DNA of 64,000 bases from Marininema mesophilum (GTDB lineage Bacteria; Bacillota; Bacilli; Thermoactinomycetales; DSM-45169): contig NZ_FNNQ01000001.1 in the NCBI RefSeq assembly GCF_900106775.1, forward strand, positions 389,367-453,366. The letters are read 5' to 3'. The stretch's first letter is position 1. Each line of letters starts with the position of its first letter. A program made the position numbers and the translations under genes. The notes beneath the pieces are model-generated. The model ran no database searches and was not told where the DNA came from. It saw only the letters and a program-made list of their open reading frames with translations. Below, in pieces: positions 44,309-53,533 of the stretch.

Positions 44309-45466
44309 TCACTTTGGACTCTTATTTTCTTTCGACTTTGTCGCAACTGGGGTATTACCAAAGTGGACATCTGCCAGCGCCCGAGCGAGGGCATCCGCTG
44401 ATCGATTGGATTCGTTGAAAGTATTATCCACTCCGCCAATCTCAACGAGGATTCCTTTTTTGCTGAGGGATTGGTTATACTCCCCATTACCCATCATCGG
44501 TGTTTTACGAAAAACTCCTTTTGAAAGTCCTGGGTAAAGCTCGTCCAGCTTTTTATGAAGCTGACGGGCAAAACGTTCATTGTCCTCCCAATGGGGATTC
44601 CCTGTACCAATGACAAAAGCAATTCGCGAATATTTCTTTCCCTTGATGTCTGTTGTTGTCTTCGCTCGATGTTGAGAATCACGGTGGATATCAATCACAT
44701 AGCTTAGATCCTTATTTGCCTTGAGAGCAGACACTACTTTGGCTCGAGAGGCTCGATAGAGTTGGTTCCATCCTGCATTAAACCCACCACTATATACCTG
44801 TGTTCCAAGTCCATACCGATCCAAGGTCTCACCCATATGTCTACCAACCTTCGTAATATTATTTCGTTGGTCATAGGCACTCTTGGGGTGATCCGTATTT
44901 TTCAACTCAGGTAGATAGGATTCTGTATAGTGGGTGTGATAGATGAAAACACGTTCTTTACCAGATACTCTACGCGGAGGGGGCTCTTCTTTCTCGGGCT
45001 TCTTTTTTTTATCCTCTGTCAGCTTTTTCTCCAAGTCTGATGGAGGAGTAGACTCAATGGGAACATCGGTATAATCGACATCTTTCCCAGCAACAACAAT
45101 CTGTGTATCAAAGAGAGCAAATCCCGGAAGTTCACTACCAAATAGACTGCGTGGATCCTTCGGGTCAATGCTAGTCATTAATTCAAAGGTAATTCGTGAG
45201 ATGCTAAGCTCCTTAGATGCTACTTCTTTCATCGTACTCAGATAGGGCACTTCTCCCCCCATCAGATATAAAAGGGTTTCCGTTGAGAACCGGGCAGTAA
45301 TTTGAGAGATATCTCCTGATTGTGCGCTACGCTTGGCTTGTACCACTGCAAATAATCCTGTTAAAACAAACATGATCGCCGTTCCCAAGATCAGTGCTAC
45401 GAACAATTGTCTGACCTGGGGAGCGGACATGTTGAACGCCTTAAAGCCACGAACCCGTTTTCGCAT
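44309..45466 (-). CDS. spoIIP: Stage II sporulation protein P
   Basis: Membrane-anchored cell-wall amidase/endopeptidase that works with SpoIID and SpoIIM in septal peptidoglycan thinning during engulfment. The 385 residues have an N-terminal membrane helix (LFVALILGTAIMFVLTGLFAV) and a C-terminal zinc amidase domain with FIYHTHYTESYLPEL, DIHRDSQHR and the glutamate motif KGILVEIGGVDN. GGGGAGGGG precedes the ATG. It is downstream of gpr, the usual pair. Confidence 0.96.
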   Translation of the reverse strand: MRKRVRGFKAFNMSAPQVRQLFVALILGTAIMFVLTGLFAVVQAKRSAQSGDISQITARFSTETLLYLMGGEVPYLSTMKEVASKELSISRITFELMTSIDPKDPRSLFGSELPGFALFDTQIVVAGKDVDYTDVPIESTPPSDLEKKLTEDKKKKPEKEEPPPRRVSGKERVFIYHTHYTESYLPELKNTDHPKSAYDQRNNITKVGRHMGETLDRYGLGTQVYSGGFNAGWNQLYRASRAKVVSALKANKDLSYVIDIHRDSQHRAKTTTDIKGKKYSRIAFVIGTGNPHWEDNERFARQLHKKLDELYPGLSKGVFRKTPMMGNGEYNQSLSKKGILVEIGGVDNTFNESNRSADALARALADVHFGNTPVATKSKENKSPK

Positions 45467-45578
45467 CCCTTCCCCTCCCCAACTTATCTCACATTACTCC
45501 GAATATATGAGAAGGAAGGGTAAACTAGAACTTAAAAAGATAGATTACGAGAAGTGTTCTGGCTCATTCATCAGTGAT

Positions 45579-46718
45579 TCAGTTGCTATGGGAAGATACA
45601 TTTTCTGGTGTAACGGCATCATGTAGAGCACAATTCATACCAAGGGCGACCACTTTCCCCATATCGCCGATAAAGGCATCCACTTCCTTTGGTGTCACAA
45701 TCAGATTTTGCCCTAAAGGTTCCAACACTTCTTGAATCAACTGTTGTTTTTCATCTGCCTCTAACCCTCCAACAATCCCCATCATATGTTGTCTGGACTC
45801 AGGACTTATTTCCTGGGAATGAAGTTCCTTCACACTGGCGCGGTTCATGGGATCGAGGGGGTTCGTTGGTTTCTCTTGGTTCATTTCACGGTGGATATGG
45901 GCGAGCACATATTCGGCGGTATCATGGGCAATCGTCGCCGCATCAACAACGGTAGGAATTCCAATGGCGATAACTGGAATACCTAGAGTGTCTTGGTTAA
46001 GTGGTAGCCTCTTATTACCCACTCCGGAGCCTGGAAAGATCCCCACATCGGAAACTTGAATCGTAGTATTTACCCGTGAAAGAGCCCGAGAAGCCAGAGA
46101 ATCGACTGCAATAATCACATCGGGTTTCGTTCTTTCTACTACTCCGAAAATTACCTCGCTTGTTTCAATCCCTGTTGTACCTAGAACCCCTGGAGCAATA
46201 GCAGAAACAGGCCGATATCCTTCAGCTACTTGATCAGGCATCAATTGAAAGAGATGACGGGTCACCATGGACTGTTTCACGACATTAGGTCCCAGAGCAT
46301 CCGCCGTGACACTTTGGTTACCCAACCCTACAATGAGGACACTCGCATTGGGATCAATGCCAACCTCACCGAGGTATCGCTCAAATTCTTGCGTAAATTT
46401 TTTCATGACTCGCTCTTGTAACATCGAGTCTTGGCTACGCAGACCAGGAACTTCCAATGTTAGGTATGTACCCTGAGCTTTTCCTATAGCCTTCTCCCCT
46501 TCTTCACTCTCCACGTAAATCCAACTAGTCACAACACCCTCCTCTTCCTCCTCCTGAATACGTACACCCGGTAGCCCCTCTTCAGGGCTTTCCTGTTCTT
46601 GGACCGCCATATCGTGAGCTTCCCGCGCCAAATCAGTCCTTACGGGAAAGCGGCCCGTATCTAGTTGAGTAGATTGACCCTGTTTATTCAGTTGTTCTTG
46701 TTCATTGGCATCGAACAT
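45579..46718 (-). CDS. gpr: Germination protease GPR
   Basis: Atypical protease, made as a zymogen, that degrades SASPs during spore germination. The 379 residues include the propeptide boundary region (TGRFPVRTDLAREAHDM), the conserved VGLGNQSVTADALGP, and VIIAVDSLASRALSRVNTTIQ. The ATG at 46718 is nine bases after AAGGAG; another ATG overlaps that site. It precedes spoIIP and its substrate SASP gene is in this window. Confidence 0.96.
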   Translation of the reverse strand: MFDANEQEQLNKQGQSTQLDTGRFPVRTDLAREAHDMAVQEQESPEEGLPGVRIQEEEEEGVVTSWIYVESEEGEKAIGKAQGTYLTLEVPGLRSQDSMLQERVMKKFTQEFERYLGEVGIDPNASVLIVGLGNQSVTADALGPNVVKQSMVTRHLFQLMPDQVAEGYRPVSAIAPGVLGTTGIETSEVIFGVVERTKPDVIIAVDSLASRALSRVNTTIQVSDVGIFPGSGVGNKRLPLNQDTLGIPVIAIGIPTVVDAATIAHDTAEYVLAHIHREMNQEKPTNPLDPMNRASVKELHSQEISPESRQHMMGIVGGLEADEKQQLIQEVLEPLGQNLIVTPKEVDAFIGDMGKVVALGMNCALHDAVTPENVSSHSN

Positions 46719-46923
46719 GCACTCCATCTCCTTTTTATTAGTTCAGCTCCATTTTCCCCAAAAATTGATATCCTTTATTCGTAGTCACTTCATTCGGGTA
46801 TGTAATGGAAAGGAAATCCCCTGTTCCGCCATATAACCGGTTCTTGCTTTTTACAAGTCCCCGTGATAGAATTTGAAATGTTGCTCGCCTAGAGACGAAC
46901 GATTCGGAGCGGGAGGTGAACTC

Positions 46924-47190
46924 ATGCCAAACATTAAATCCGCCATTAAACGGACGCAGACCAATGAAAAGCGGCGCCAACATCGGATTGCTCAAAAATC
47001 CGCTGTACGTACCTCCGTTAAGCGCTTCCTGGCTGCTGTCGACCAACAGGATAAAGAACAAGCTGGCACCCTGCTCCGGGATGCCAAGAAAATGCTGGAC
47101 AAAGCAACGACCAAGGGTCTGTTGCACAAAAATGTTGCGTCCCGCCAGAAATCACGCCTGGAGCAAAAGTTCAATGCCTTGAACGGTTAA
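46924..47190 (+). CDS. rpsT: 30S ribosomal protein S20
   Basis: Primary 16S rRNA-binding protein of 88 residues, beginning MPNIKSAIKRTQTNEKRRQ and ending in LEQKFNALN. GGAGGTG precedes the ATG. It is divergent from gpr. In B. subtilis the comE operon and holA adjoin rpsT; here they do not. Confidence 0.97.
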   Translation: MPNIKSAIKRTQTNEKRRQHRIAQKSAVRTSVKRFLAAVDQQDKEQAGTLLRDAKKMLDKATTKGLLHKNVASRQKSRLEQKFNALNG

Positions 47191-47209
47191 TGCCAACAGT
47201 TGTTCGCCA

Positions 47210-47247
47210 AACACCCGCCCCCTTTAGAAGGCAGACGGGTGTTTTTA
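47210..47247 (+). terminator. Terminator of rpsT
   Basis: Stem 47211-47217/47236-47242 followed by TTTTTATTTATT. Confidence 0.8.
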
Positions 47248-47252
47248 TTTAT

Positions 47253-47280
47253 TAAAAAAGCCCCCAAGCTGAACGGGGGC
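47253..47280 (-). terminator. Terminator of the DegV gene
   Basis: GCCCCC/GGGGGC stem (47260-47265/47275-47280) followed on the minus strand by TTTTTT. Confidence 0.85.
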
Positions 47281-47307
47281 ATTCATCGTATAAGTTGATG
47301 GATGATA

Positions 47308-48171
47308 TCATTCGTACTTCTTCTCATGAACGATTGGATCCACTACAAGGCCTACGAGACCTGGTCCGGTATGGACAACCAAGGCTGGGCTGATGGCACT
47401 AATCGTTAATTCACACACATTTTCAATATCCTTTAGCTTCTCCTTTAGCGCCTCTGCTTCTTTTTCAGCTCGTCCCTGGAGAATCGCGATATTTGCTTTT
47501 GTCGTTTGCAGTTGTTTAGTTACATGCTCTAACATCTTTTTAACTGCTTGTTTCTTACCCCGCCCTACGTTAAATGGGATAAATCCTCCATGATCATCCA
47601 AAGTAATGATCGGTTTTAGATTCAACATCGTGCCAAGAGTGGCAGTCACCTTACCGATTCGCCCACCTGCTTTAAGATAATCTAAGGTATCCAGTACAAA
47701 ATAACCACGAACCCGTTTACGGGCTTCTTCGATCCGCTTTAGAATTTCGGTGTAGTCCATCTTTGCACGAATGGAACGAGCAGCTTCCAACACCATATAA
47801 CCAAGTATCCAGGAAAGACCCTTTGAGTCGATGACATCAATCTTCATCCCCTCAAAGTCCTCCGCCATCAAACGAAAGTTATTATAAGTACCAGACAAAT
47901 GGGATGAAACCACCATGACGATACAATGGGTATAACCCTGCTCTTTCAATCTATAAAATGTATCTTTTATATCTTGGGGGGAAGGCATCGATGTTTTTGG
48001 CACTTCCGTCTCCAACCGTTCATATACCTCAGTTGGTTGAATATCCACTCCATCCCGAAACTCTTCATTCTTGTATATAACACGGAGTGAAACGCTTTCA
48101 ATATCGAACTTTCGCAATATTTGTATAGGCAAATCACAGGAACTATCCGTTACTAACGCAATCTTGTTCAA
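47308..48171 (-). CDS. DegV family fatty-acid-binding protein
   Basis: Two-domain lipid-binding protein (287 residues) of the FakB type, which presents a fatty acid to the kinase FakA. The N-terminus IALVTDSSCDLP, SMPSPQDIKDTFYRLKEQG, and KGLSWILGYMVLEAA are typical, with a C-terminal THTGPG-like VVHTGPGLVGL. The start is a TTG at 48171 with AAAGGGGG seven bases upstream; an ATG further up lacks a site. It has its own terminator. Confidence 0.92.
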   Translation of the reverse strand: MNKIALVTDSSCDLPIQILRKFDIESVSLRVIYKNEEFRDGVDIQPTEVYERLETEVPKTSMPSPQDIKDTFYRLKEQGYTHCIVMVVSSHLSGTYNNFRLMAEDFEGMKIDVIDSKGLSWILGYMVLEAARSIRAKMDYTEILKRIEEARKRVRGYFVLDTLDYLKAGGRIGKVTATLGTMLNLKPIITLDDHGGFIPFNVGRGKKQAVKKMLEHVTKQLQTTKANIAILQGRAEKEAEALKEKLKDIENVCELTISAISPALVVHTGPGLVGLVVDPIVHEKKYE

Positions 48172-48319
48172 TGGGTAACCCCCTTTAATATCCCAAGTAT
48201 AATCGGGAGACAAGAATCCTACAACCACTTAATGAATAGTTCTACACCCTGTCACCAATTGTTCCCTGCTTTCTAATGGGAATTTCCTTTCAATTTGTTA
48301 CAATAGGAGGGTACTTACG

Positions 48320-48805
48320 TTGGAGAGGACGTCTGCGCTCATGTCGTTTCATATCTGTCTAGTAGAGCCTGAAATCCCTAATAACACGGGGAACATTGCT
48401 CGTTCTTGTGCTGTAACAGGCTCTGTGCTTCATCTCGTACGCCCCCTGGGCTTTTCCACTGATGACAAGTACCTAAAGCGGTCAGGGATGGATTATTGGC
48501 ACCATGTTGATGTTCGTTACTATGATTCCTTTGCAGAATTTACCGATGCTTTTCCAGAAGGACGGTTTTTTTGTGCAACGACCAAAGCACAAAAAAGCTA
48601 TACTTCCTTTACCTACCAGAAAGAAGACATCTTTATCTTTGGCAAAGAATCGAAGGGCTTACCCCCTGAAATCCTGGACCGTTATAAGGACACTTGTATC
48701 CGAATTCCGATGAGCCCCACAGTTCGTTCACTCAACTTGGGTAACGCTGCATCGATCGTGATCTATGAAGCACTCCGTCAATTAGATTTTCCTCATTTAA
48801 CTTAA
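48320..48805 (+). CDS. trmL: tRNA (cytidine(34)-2'-O)-methyltransferase TrmL
   Basis: SPOUT-class methyltransferase acting on the wobble base of tRNA-Leu. All family motifs are present: VEPEIPNNTGNIARSC, RLGF-type PLGFSTDDKYLKRSGMDYW, FGKESKGLP and RSLNLGNAASIVIYEALRQ. The TTG at 48320 follows AGGAGGG by eight bases; an ATG at 48341 is the other possible start with a more distant site. About 160 residues, typical. Confidence 0.93.
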   Translation: MERTSALMSFHICLVEPEIPNNTGNIARSCAVTGSVLHLVRPLGFSTDDKYLKRSGMDYWHHVDVRYYDSFAEFTDAFPEGRFFCATTKAQKSYTSFTYQKEDIFIFGKESKGLPPEILDRYKDTCIRIPMSPTVRSLNLGNAASIVIYEALRQLDFPHLT

Positions 48806-48849
48806 CAGATTTTATCCACCATTCACGAGCAAAGAGGGAGTTGATTCTC

Positions 48850-49578
48850 ATAATCAAAGTGATTTGTTTTGACCTTGATGGTACATTGCTACCAATAGAT
48901 ACCGATGCATTCATCGGTGAATATTTAAAAGCCCTTGCCCCCCATGTCGCTCCTGTCATGGGGCCCGATCAGCTCATACCGCTCATCTGGGATGCTACGA
49001 AGGCAATGATCGAAAGTGACGAACCTCAATACACTAACGAACAAATTTTTGAGCGTCGCTTTTTAGAGAAGTCTGGCCTCAAACGGGAAGAGATCTGGCA
49101 CATCTTTGATCACTTTTACGACAATCACTTTCCATCGTTAAAGAAGCATGTAGCTGAAGCTCCGTTATCTCGGCAAATTGTCCAAAGTGCCCTAGACCGT
49201 GGTTATCGTGTAGCTGTTGCAACCAATCCGGTTTTCCCAAAAGCGGCCATCCAAGAGCGGATGCGTTGGGCCGGTGTTGAGGACCTAGTGGAGTGGGTCT
49301 CTGTATATGAAGAAACTCACTGGTGTAAACCCCATCCCGGCTACTATCGCGAAGTAGCTGCGGCAATGGGAGTTACTCCAGAGGAGTGCATCATGGTTGG
49401 CAACGATATGCAGGAGGATCTTGTTGCCTCCACCGTGGGTATGACCACCTATTGGGTAAACCAACATCGAATTGATCGTGGATCCCCGACTTTCTCTCCT
49501 GATGGAGAAGGCACCATGGTAGAGCTCCTATCTGACATTCGCGCAGGAAAAGGGATATTCTCTGCTGTAGCTCTCTAA
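48850..49578 (+). CDS. HAD-family hydrolase (phosphatase-like)
   Basis: Haloacid dehalogenase-type phosphatase of 242 residues. Motif I is ICFDLDGTLL, motif II AVATNP, motif III around WCKPHP, and motif IV MVGNDMQEDL. The substrate is not evident. The start is unusual: an ATA at 48850 sits nine bases after GAGGGAG exactly where the family's initial Met of MIKVICFDLDG would be. A TTG at 48841 is in frame but touches the ribosome site. It is downstream of trmL on the same strand and ends before a strong bidirectional terminator. Confidence 0.88.
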   Translation: MIKVICFDLDGTLLPIDTDAFIGEYLKALAPHVAPVMGPDQLIPLIWDATKAMIESDEPQYTNEQIFERRFLEKSGLKREEIWHIFDHFYDNHFPSLKKHVAEAPLSRQIVQSALDRGYRVAVATNPVFPKAAIQERMRWAGVEDLVEWVSVYEETHWCKPHPGYYREVAAAMGVTPEECIMVGNDMQEDLVASTVGMTTYWVNQHRIDRGSPTFSPDGEGTMVELLSDIRAGKGIFSAVAL

Positions 49579-49604
49579 TGTTATAGATTATGTAGCACGG
49601 ATGA

Positions 49605-49660
49605 AGAAAAGAGGTTGACCCTAAGGAATCGTTACACCTCTTAGGATCAACCTCTTTTTT
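49605..49660. terminator. Bidirectional terminator between the HAD and amidase-domain genes
   Basis: A long stem (from AAAAGAGGTTGA to TCAACCTCTTTTTT, two mismatches) serves the two convergent genes. Confidence 0.85.
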
Positions 49661-49673
49661 GTATAGTCGTTAA

Positions 49674-51068
49674 TTATTTTGCAGTATCCATTTTCCAACC
49701 GTAAACATTATACAATTCGAACCAGTCATTGATCGGCTTATCTTTATTATCACTGGTGTGATAAGTGGCGTATATGATACCGTCCTTAATCTTTGAGATC
49801 ACGACAGTATGATCAATCTTGCCATCCTTTTCAAAGTCCGCATTAAGAACGTCGCCAACCTTTAGTTGGGATGGTTTTGTTGCTTGTGAAGCTTTGCGAA
49901 CGTGTTTCATATGCTTATAGAAGCTATGGGCTACACCCCAGGTGAGGGCAGGTTTCTTATCGCTATAGTACCAGTAATCGTACCGGTCATAGCGACCTTT
50001 TTTCTCTTTGAATCCGCCTTCTTTAAGTACCTGGGAAATAAAGTTGGTGCAGTCAAGCCAGCAATCGTAGCACCCGCCATTGGCCTTGCTGTAGTAACCA
50101 TATTTAGCATTGTTGCGTTTGTTCCACCATTTATATGCGTACTCAACTGCTTTCGTACGATTGTAGCCGTTGCTTTCGATACGAGGTTTCTGTTGAGGCT
50201 TGTTTTGATTCGGTGGTGTTGGTTTTTGCGTTTGTGGGTTATTAGGTTCCTGCTGCCCTGGATTGGGTTGTATGGTATCCGGTTGTTGAGGATTCTGGTT
50301 TTGCTCGTTATCCCCAGGTTGGTTGGTATCGGTTTGTTTCCTGTTTTGAGTTTCTGAATCATTTGAGGGAGTAATACCTGCCTGAGCGTTCTTATCTGTA
50401 GGTGTACTTGGAGCTTGATCCGGCTTTTTTGTTTCCTTCTTAGGGGTTGTTTTTACCGGCTCAGGTTTAATCGGTTGTCCCGGATTTTTTTCTGGGAGAA
50501 GGCTACTCAGTTCTGCTTTCTCTGCAGAAGTTAACGTACCTTTCTTCCCTTTAGCTACAAGTCCTTGAATACGTGCATTAATCTTTTTATTCTCAATTTT
50601 AGAAACTTCAACGAGGAGTTTTTTTACACTTTTTTGATCTGTGGAATTTAGTTTATCAACATCGGTAATCGCCTCACGCACTTTATCCCGGCCAGATTGA
50701 GTTTTTAGGTCTGGGGTACTCCCGGTCACTTTCTTTACTACATTAACTGCTTTCGGTTGTTCACGTTTCACTTGATCTGGTGTTTTGGAGCTCTCATCAT
50801 AATACTTCTTACCGGGCTTCACCATATTCTCACCAGATACATCTTTGTACTCCTCAGGAGCTCTTGCATCATCTGGCGTTTTTGCATCATCTGGCGCTTT
50901 TGCTGTTACCTGTTTCTTTTCACGTACTTTGCTGCTAGCAGCTTGATCATCACCCGCATTGGTCATGGTAGCATAAACGCCCGAGCCAATTAAGACAATT
51001 GCGGCTACTGAAGCACCAATCAGGAGCTTCTTGTTCTTGGGTAACCCCGATTTTTTTCTCCTGTTCAA
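49674..51068 (-). CDS. Membrane-anchored protein with a C-terminal Amidase_6 domain
   Basis: A 464-residue cell-surface protein. A membrane anchor (LLIGASVAAIVLIGSGVYA) near the N-terminus is followed by a charged region, a long proline/glutamine/asparagine-rich linker, and a C-terminal cysteine-type amidase domain with VEYAYKWWNKRNNAKY, CWLDCTNFISQVLKEGG and a later DHTVVISKI. Cys in DCTNF and His in DHTVV are the likely catalytic pair. It probably cuts wall peptides or an unknown amide outside the cell. The TTG at 51068 has AAAGGGG eight bases upstream; a GTG at 51098 lacks a site. Confidence 0.82.
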   Translation of the reverse strand: MNRRKKSGLPKNKKLLIGASVAAIVLIGSGVYATMTNAGDDQAASSKVREKKQVTAKAPDDAKTPDDARAPEEYKDVSGENMVKPGKKYYDESSKTPDQVKREQPKAVNVVKKVTGSTPDLKTQSGRDKVREAITDVDKLNSTDQKSVKKLLVEVSKIENKKINARIQGLVAKGKKGTLTSAEKAELSSLLPEKNPGQPIKPEPVKTTPKKETKKPDQAPSTPTDKNAQAGITPSNDSETQNRKQTDTNQPGDNEQNQNPQQPDTIQPNPGQQEPNNPQTQKPTPPNQNKPQQKPRIESNGYNRTKAVEYAYKWWNKRNNAKYGYYSKANGGCYDCWLDCTNFISQVLKEGGFKEKKGRYDRYDYWYYSDKKPALTWGVAHSFYKHMKHVRKASQATKPSQLKVGDVLNADFEKDGKIDHTVVISKIKDGIIYATYHTSDNKDKPINDWFELYNVYGWKMDTAK

Positions 51069-51592
51069 TTCCCTATCCCCTTTGTCTCTTCTGTTCACGC
51101 AAAATTATTCCAACCTCGACTCCATCATAGTCGCATCGTTCATTCGGGTCAATAGACTATTTAGACTATATTAGCAAAAACCCTATTATTTCTTATAATG
51201 TATATTTAAAGAAACCTTTCATTTAATGATTATTTATTTTCTTGGCTACAATCCCTCCCCACCTTATTACCACCGAACAGTCCTCCAAATGTACAGGAAA
51301 AACGTCACGACATCCCGCTGAATCAGATCCGTTTTCTAGTAATTCATTAAGCAGAGCCCTTTCCCGACACAGGCCTTTTTCTGGTTGTCAAGGGCTTTCA
51401 AAGAGAAACATTGTCCGACGATTCGCATAAATATATAGCACCCCAAACAGCATTCTCTTTTTAGGGATGTGCTAGAAATGACTGGTACGCTTTATTAACT
51501 TTAAAAGGTTCATGCAGTCTGGCTACCGTGAATAACCATGGGGGTAATCAATTCGAGAGTGATCAGCAAACGGGAGCTGAGAGGAGGCTCTT
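51069..51592. other. Intergenic region upstream of prkA, no gene seen
   Basis: About 520 bp with no convincing gene. It must hold the divergent promoters for the amidase-domain gene and prkA. In relatives prkA is transcribed by sporulation sigma factors, but I could not place a clear SigE box. A weak hairpin lies near 51438-51473. Confidence 0.45.
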
Positions 51593-53491
51593 ATGGACAT
51601 CCTGAAACGCATCGCCGAGCAAAGGCAACGAGAAGAGCAACTGGCGTGGGAAGGTCCTTTTGTCGAATATCTCGAAATGGTCCAGCGGAATCCAGAATTA
51701 GCGCAGACCGCTCATTCGAGGGTTTACAATATGATCAAAAAATCCGGCGTCGAAAAGGATGACCAGGGTAACAAGAACTATCTGTTTTTCAGCCGAGAGC
51801 TCTTTGGGTTAGAACGACCGATCGAACGATTGGTGGAGGAGTATTTCCACTCATCCGCTCGCAGGTTGGATGTACGCAAGCGTATTTTACTCCTAATGGG
51901 GCCCGTTTCTGGAGGTAAATCAACCATCGTCACCATGTTGAAGCGCGGTATGGAAGCGTACTCCCGCACGGATGCTGGGGCGGTTTACGCCATCAAAGGC
52001 TGTCCAATGCATGAGGAACCCTTACATCTAATCCCTCATTCCATGCGCCCTGAGGTAGAGAAAGAGCTTGGTGTACGCATCGAAGGCAACCTATGTCCTT
52101 CCTGTCGTATGCGATTAAAAGAAGATTATGATGGTCGAATCGAAGATATGGTGGTTGAACGCGTACTCTTCTCCGAGGATGATCGAACAGGGATTGGTAC
52201 CTTCAGCCCTTCAGATCCAAAATCCCAGGACATCGCAGATCTAACGGGAAGCATCGACTTTGCCACCATTACCGAATATGGTTCAGAGTCAGATCCTCGT
52301 GCTTATCGATTCGATGGTGAGCTTAATAAAGCCAATCGTGGAATTATGGAGTTCCAAGAAATGCTCAAATGTGACGAGAAATTCCTTTGGAACCTTCTTT
52401 CTCTCACACAAGAGGGCAATTTTAAAGCGGGACGTTTCGCTTTAATTAGTGCAGATGAACTCATTATTGCTCACACCAATGAAGCAGAGTACAAATCATT
52501 CATCAGTAATAAGAAGAATGAAGCCCTTCACTCCCGCATCATCGTCATGCCTGTTCCCTACAATTTAAAGGTCTCCGAAGAGGAAAAAATTTACGAAAAA
52601 CTAATTCGCCAGAGTGACCTCAGTCACATTCACATCGCACCTCATGCACTAAAAGCTGCAGCCACTTTCAGTATTCTCACTCGCCTTAAGGATTCAAAAA
52701 AGCAAGGAATGGATCTTGTTAAAAAAATGCGGCTCTACGACGGTGAAACCGTGGAAGGATATAAAGATACCGATGTTGATGAACTACACAATGAGCATCT
52801 CGATGAAGGCATGTCAGGTATCGACCCTCGCTACGTGATTAACCGCATCTCCAGTGCACTCATCCGTACCGAAGCTAATTATATCAATGCCCTCGATATC
52901 CTACGTGCAATCAAAGATGGCCTCGATCAACACCCCTCTATTTCCACTGGAGAACGGGAACGTTGTCTGAATTTTATTTCAATTTCGCGCAAAGAATACG
53001 ACGAACTCGCCAAAAAAGAGGTACAAAAAGCCTTTGTATACTCCTACGAAGAATCGGCTAAGACCCTAATGGACAACTACCTTGATAACGTGGAAGCCTA
53101 TTGTAATTGGATGAAGATCCGTGATCCATTGACTGGCGAGGAACTTGAGCCCGACGAAAAGTTGATGCGTTCCATAGAGGAACAGATCGGCATTTCGGAA
53201 AACGCCAAAAAAGCATTTCGGGAGGAGATATTAATCCGTATCTCCGCCTATGCTCGTAAAGGGAAAAAATTTGATTACAACAGTCATGATCGCCTCCGCG
53301 AAGCGATCCAGAAAAAGCTGTTTGCCGACCTTAAAGACGTCGTTAAAATTACAACCTCCTCGAAAACACCGGATGAAAGCCAGTTGAAAAAAATCAATGA
53401 AGTAATCGCCACGTTAGTGGACAAATATGCGTATACCACTGCGAGTGCTAATGAATTACTTCGTTATGTAGGAAGCCTTCTCAATCGCTAG
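51593..53491 (+). CDS. prkA: PrkA AAA+ protein (serine kinase/protease family)
   Basis: A 632-residue PrkA. The N-terminal AAA+ domain has Walker A GPVSGGKST (residues 103-111) and FLWNLLSLTQEGNFKAGRF; the C-terminal domain is the PrkA-type kinase-like region. In B. subtilis it is made in the mother cell and affects spore formation; both kinase and protease activity have been proposed. AGGAGG lies five bases before the ATG. It is 42 bases upstream of yhbH, its usual partner. Confidence 0.96.
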   Translation: MDILKRIAEQRQREEQLAWEGPFVEYLEMVQRNPELAQTAHSRVYNMIKKSGVEKDDQGNKNYLFFSRELFGLERPIERLVEEYFHSSARRLDVRKRILLLMGPVSGGKSTIVTMLKRGMEAYSRTDAGAVYAIKGCPMHEEPLHLIPHSMRPEVEKELGVRIEGNLCPSCRMRLKEDYDGRIEDMVVERVLFSEDDRTGIGTFSPSDPKSQDIADLTGSIDFATITEYGSESDPRAYRFDGELNKANRGIMEFQEMLKCDEKFLWNLLSLTQEGNFKAGRFALISADELIIAHTNEAEYKSFISNKKNEALHSRIIVMPVPYNLKVSEEEKIYEKLIRQSDLSHIHIAPHALKAAATFSILTRLKDSKKQGMDLVKKMRLYDGETVEGYKDTDVDELHNEHLDEGMSGIDPRYVINRISSALIRTEANYINALDILRAIKDGLDQHPSISTGERERCLNFISISRKEYDELAKKEVQKAFVYSYEESAKTLMDNYLDNVEAYCNWMKIRDPLTGEELEPDEKLMRSIEEQIGISENAKKAFREEILIRISAYARKGKKFDYNSHDRLREAIQKKLFADLKDVVKITTSSKTPDESQLKKINEVIATLVDKYAYTTASANELLRYVGSLLNR

Positions 53492-53533
53492 CTTAAGCAC
53501 ACGGCCTGGCACAGAGATGGGAGGTGACCCTTT

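Noticed and set aside
46738..47127. Minus-strand frame opposite rpsT
   Set aside because: It lies antisense to the well-supported S20 gene and has no ribosome site or protein-like composition.
51242..51430. Plus-strand frame upstream of prkA
   Set aside because: No ribosome site and random-looking composition.
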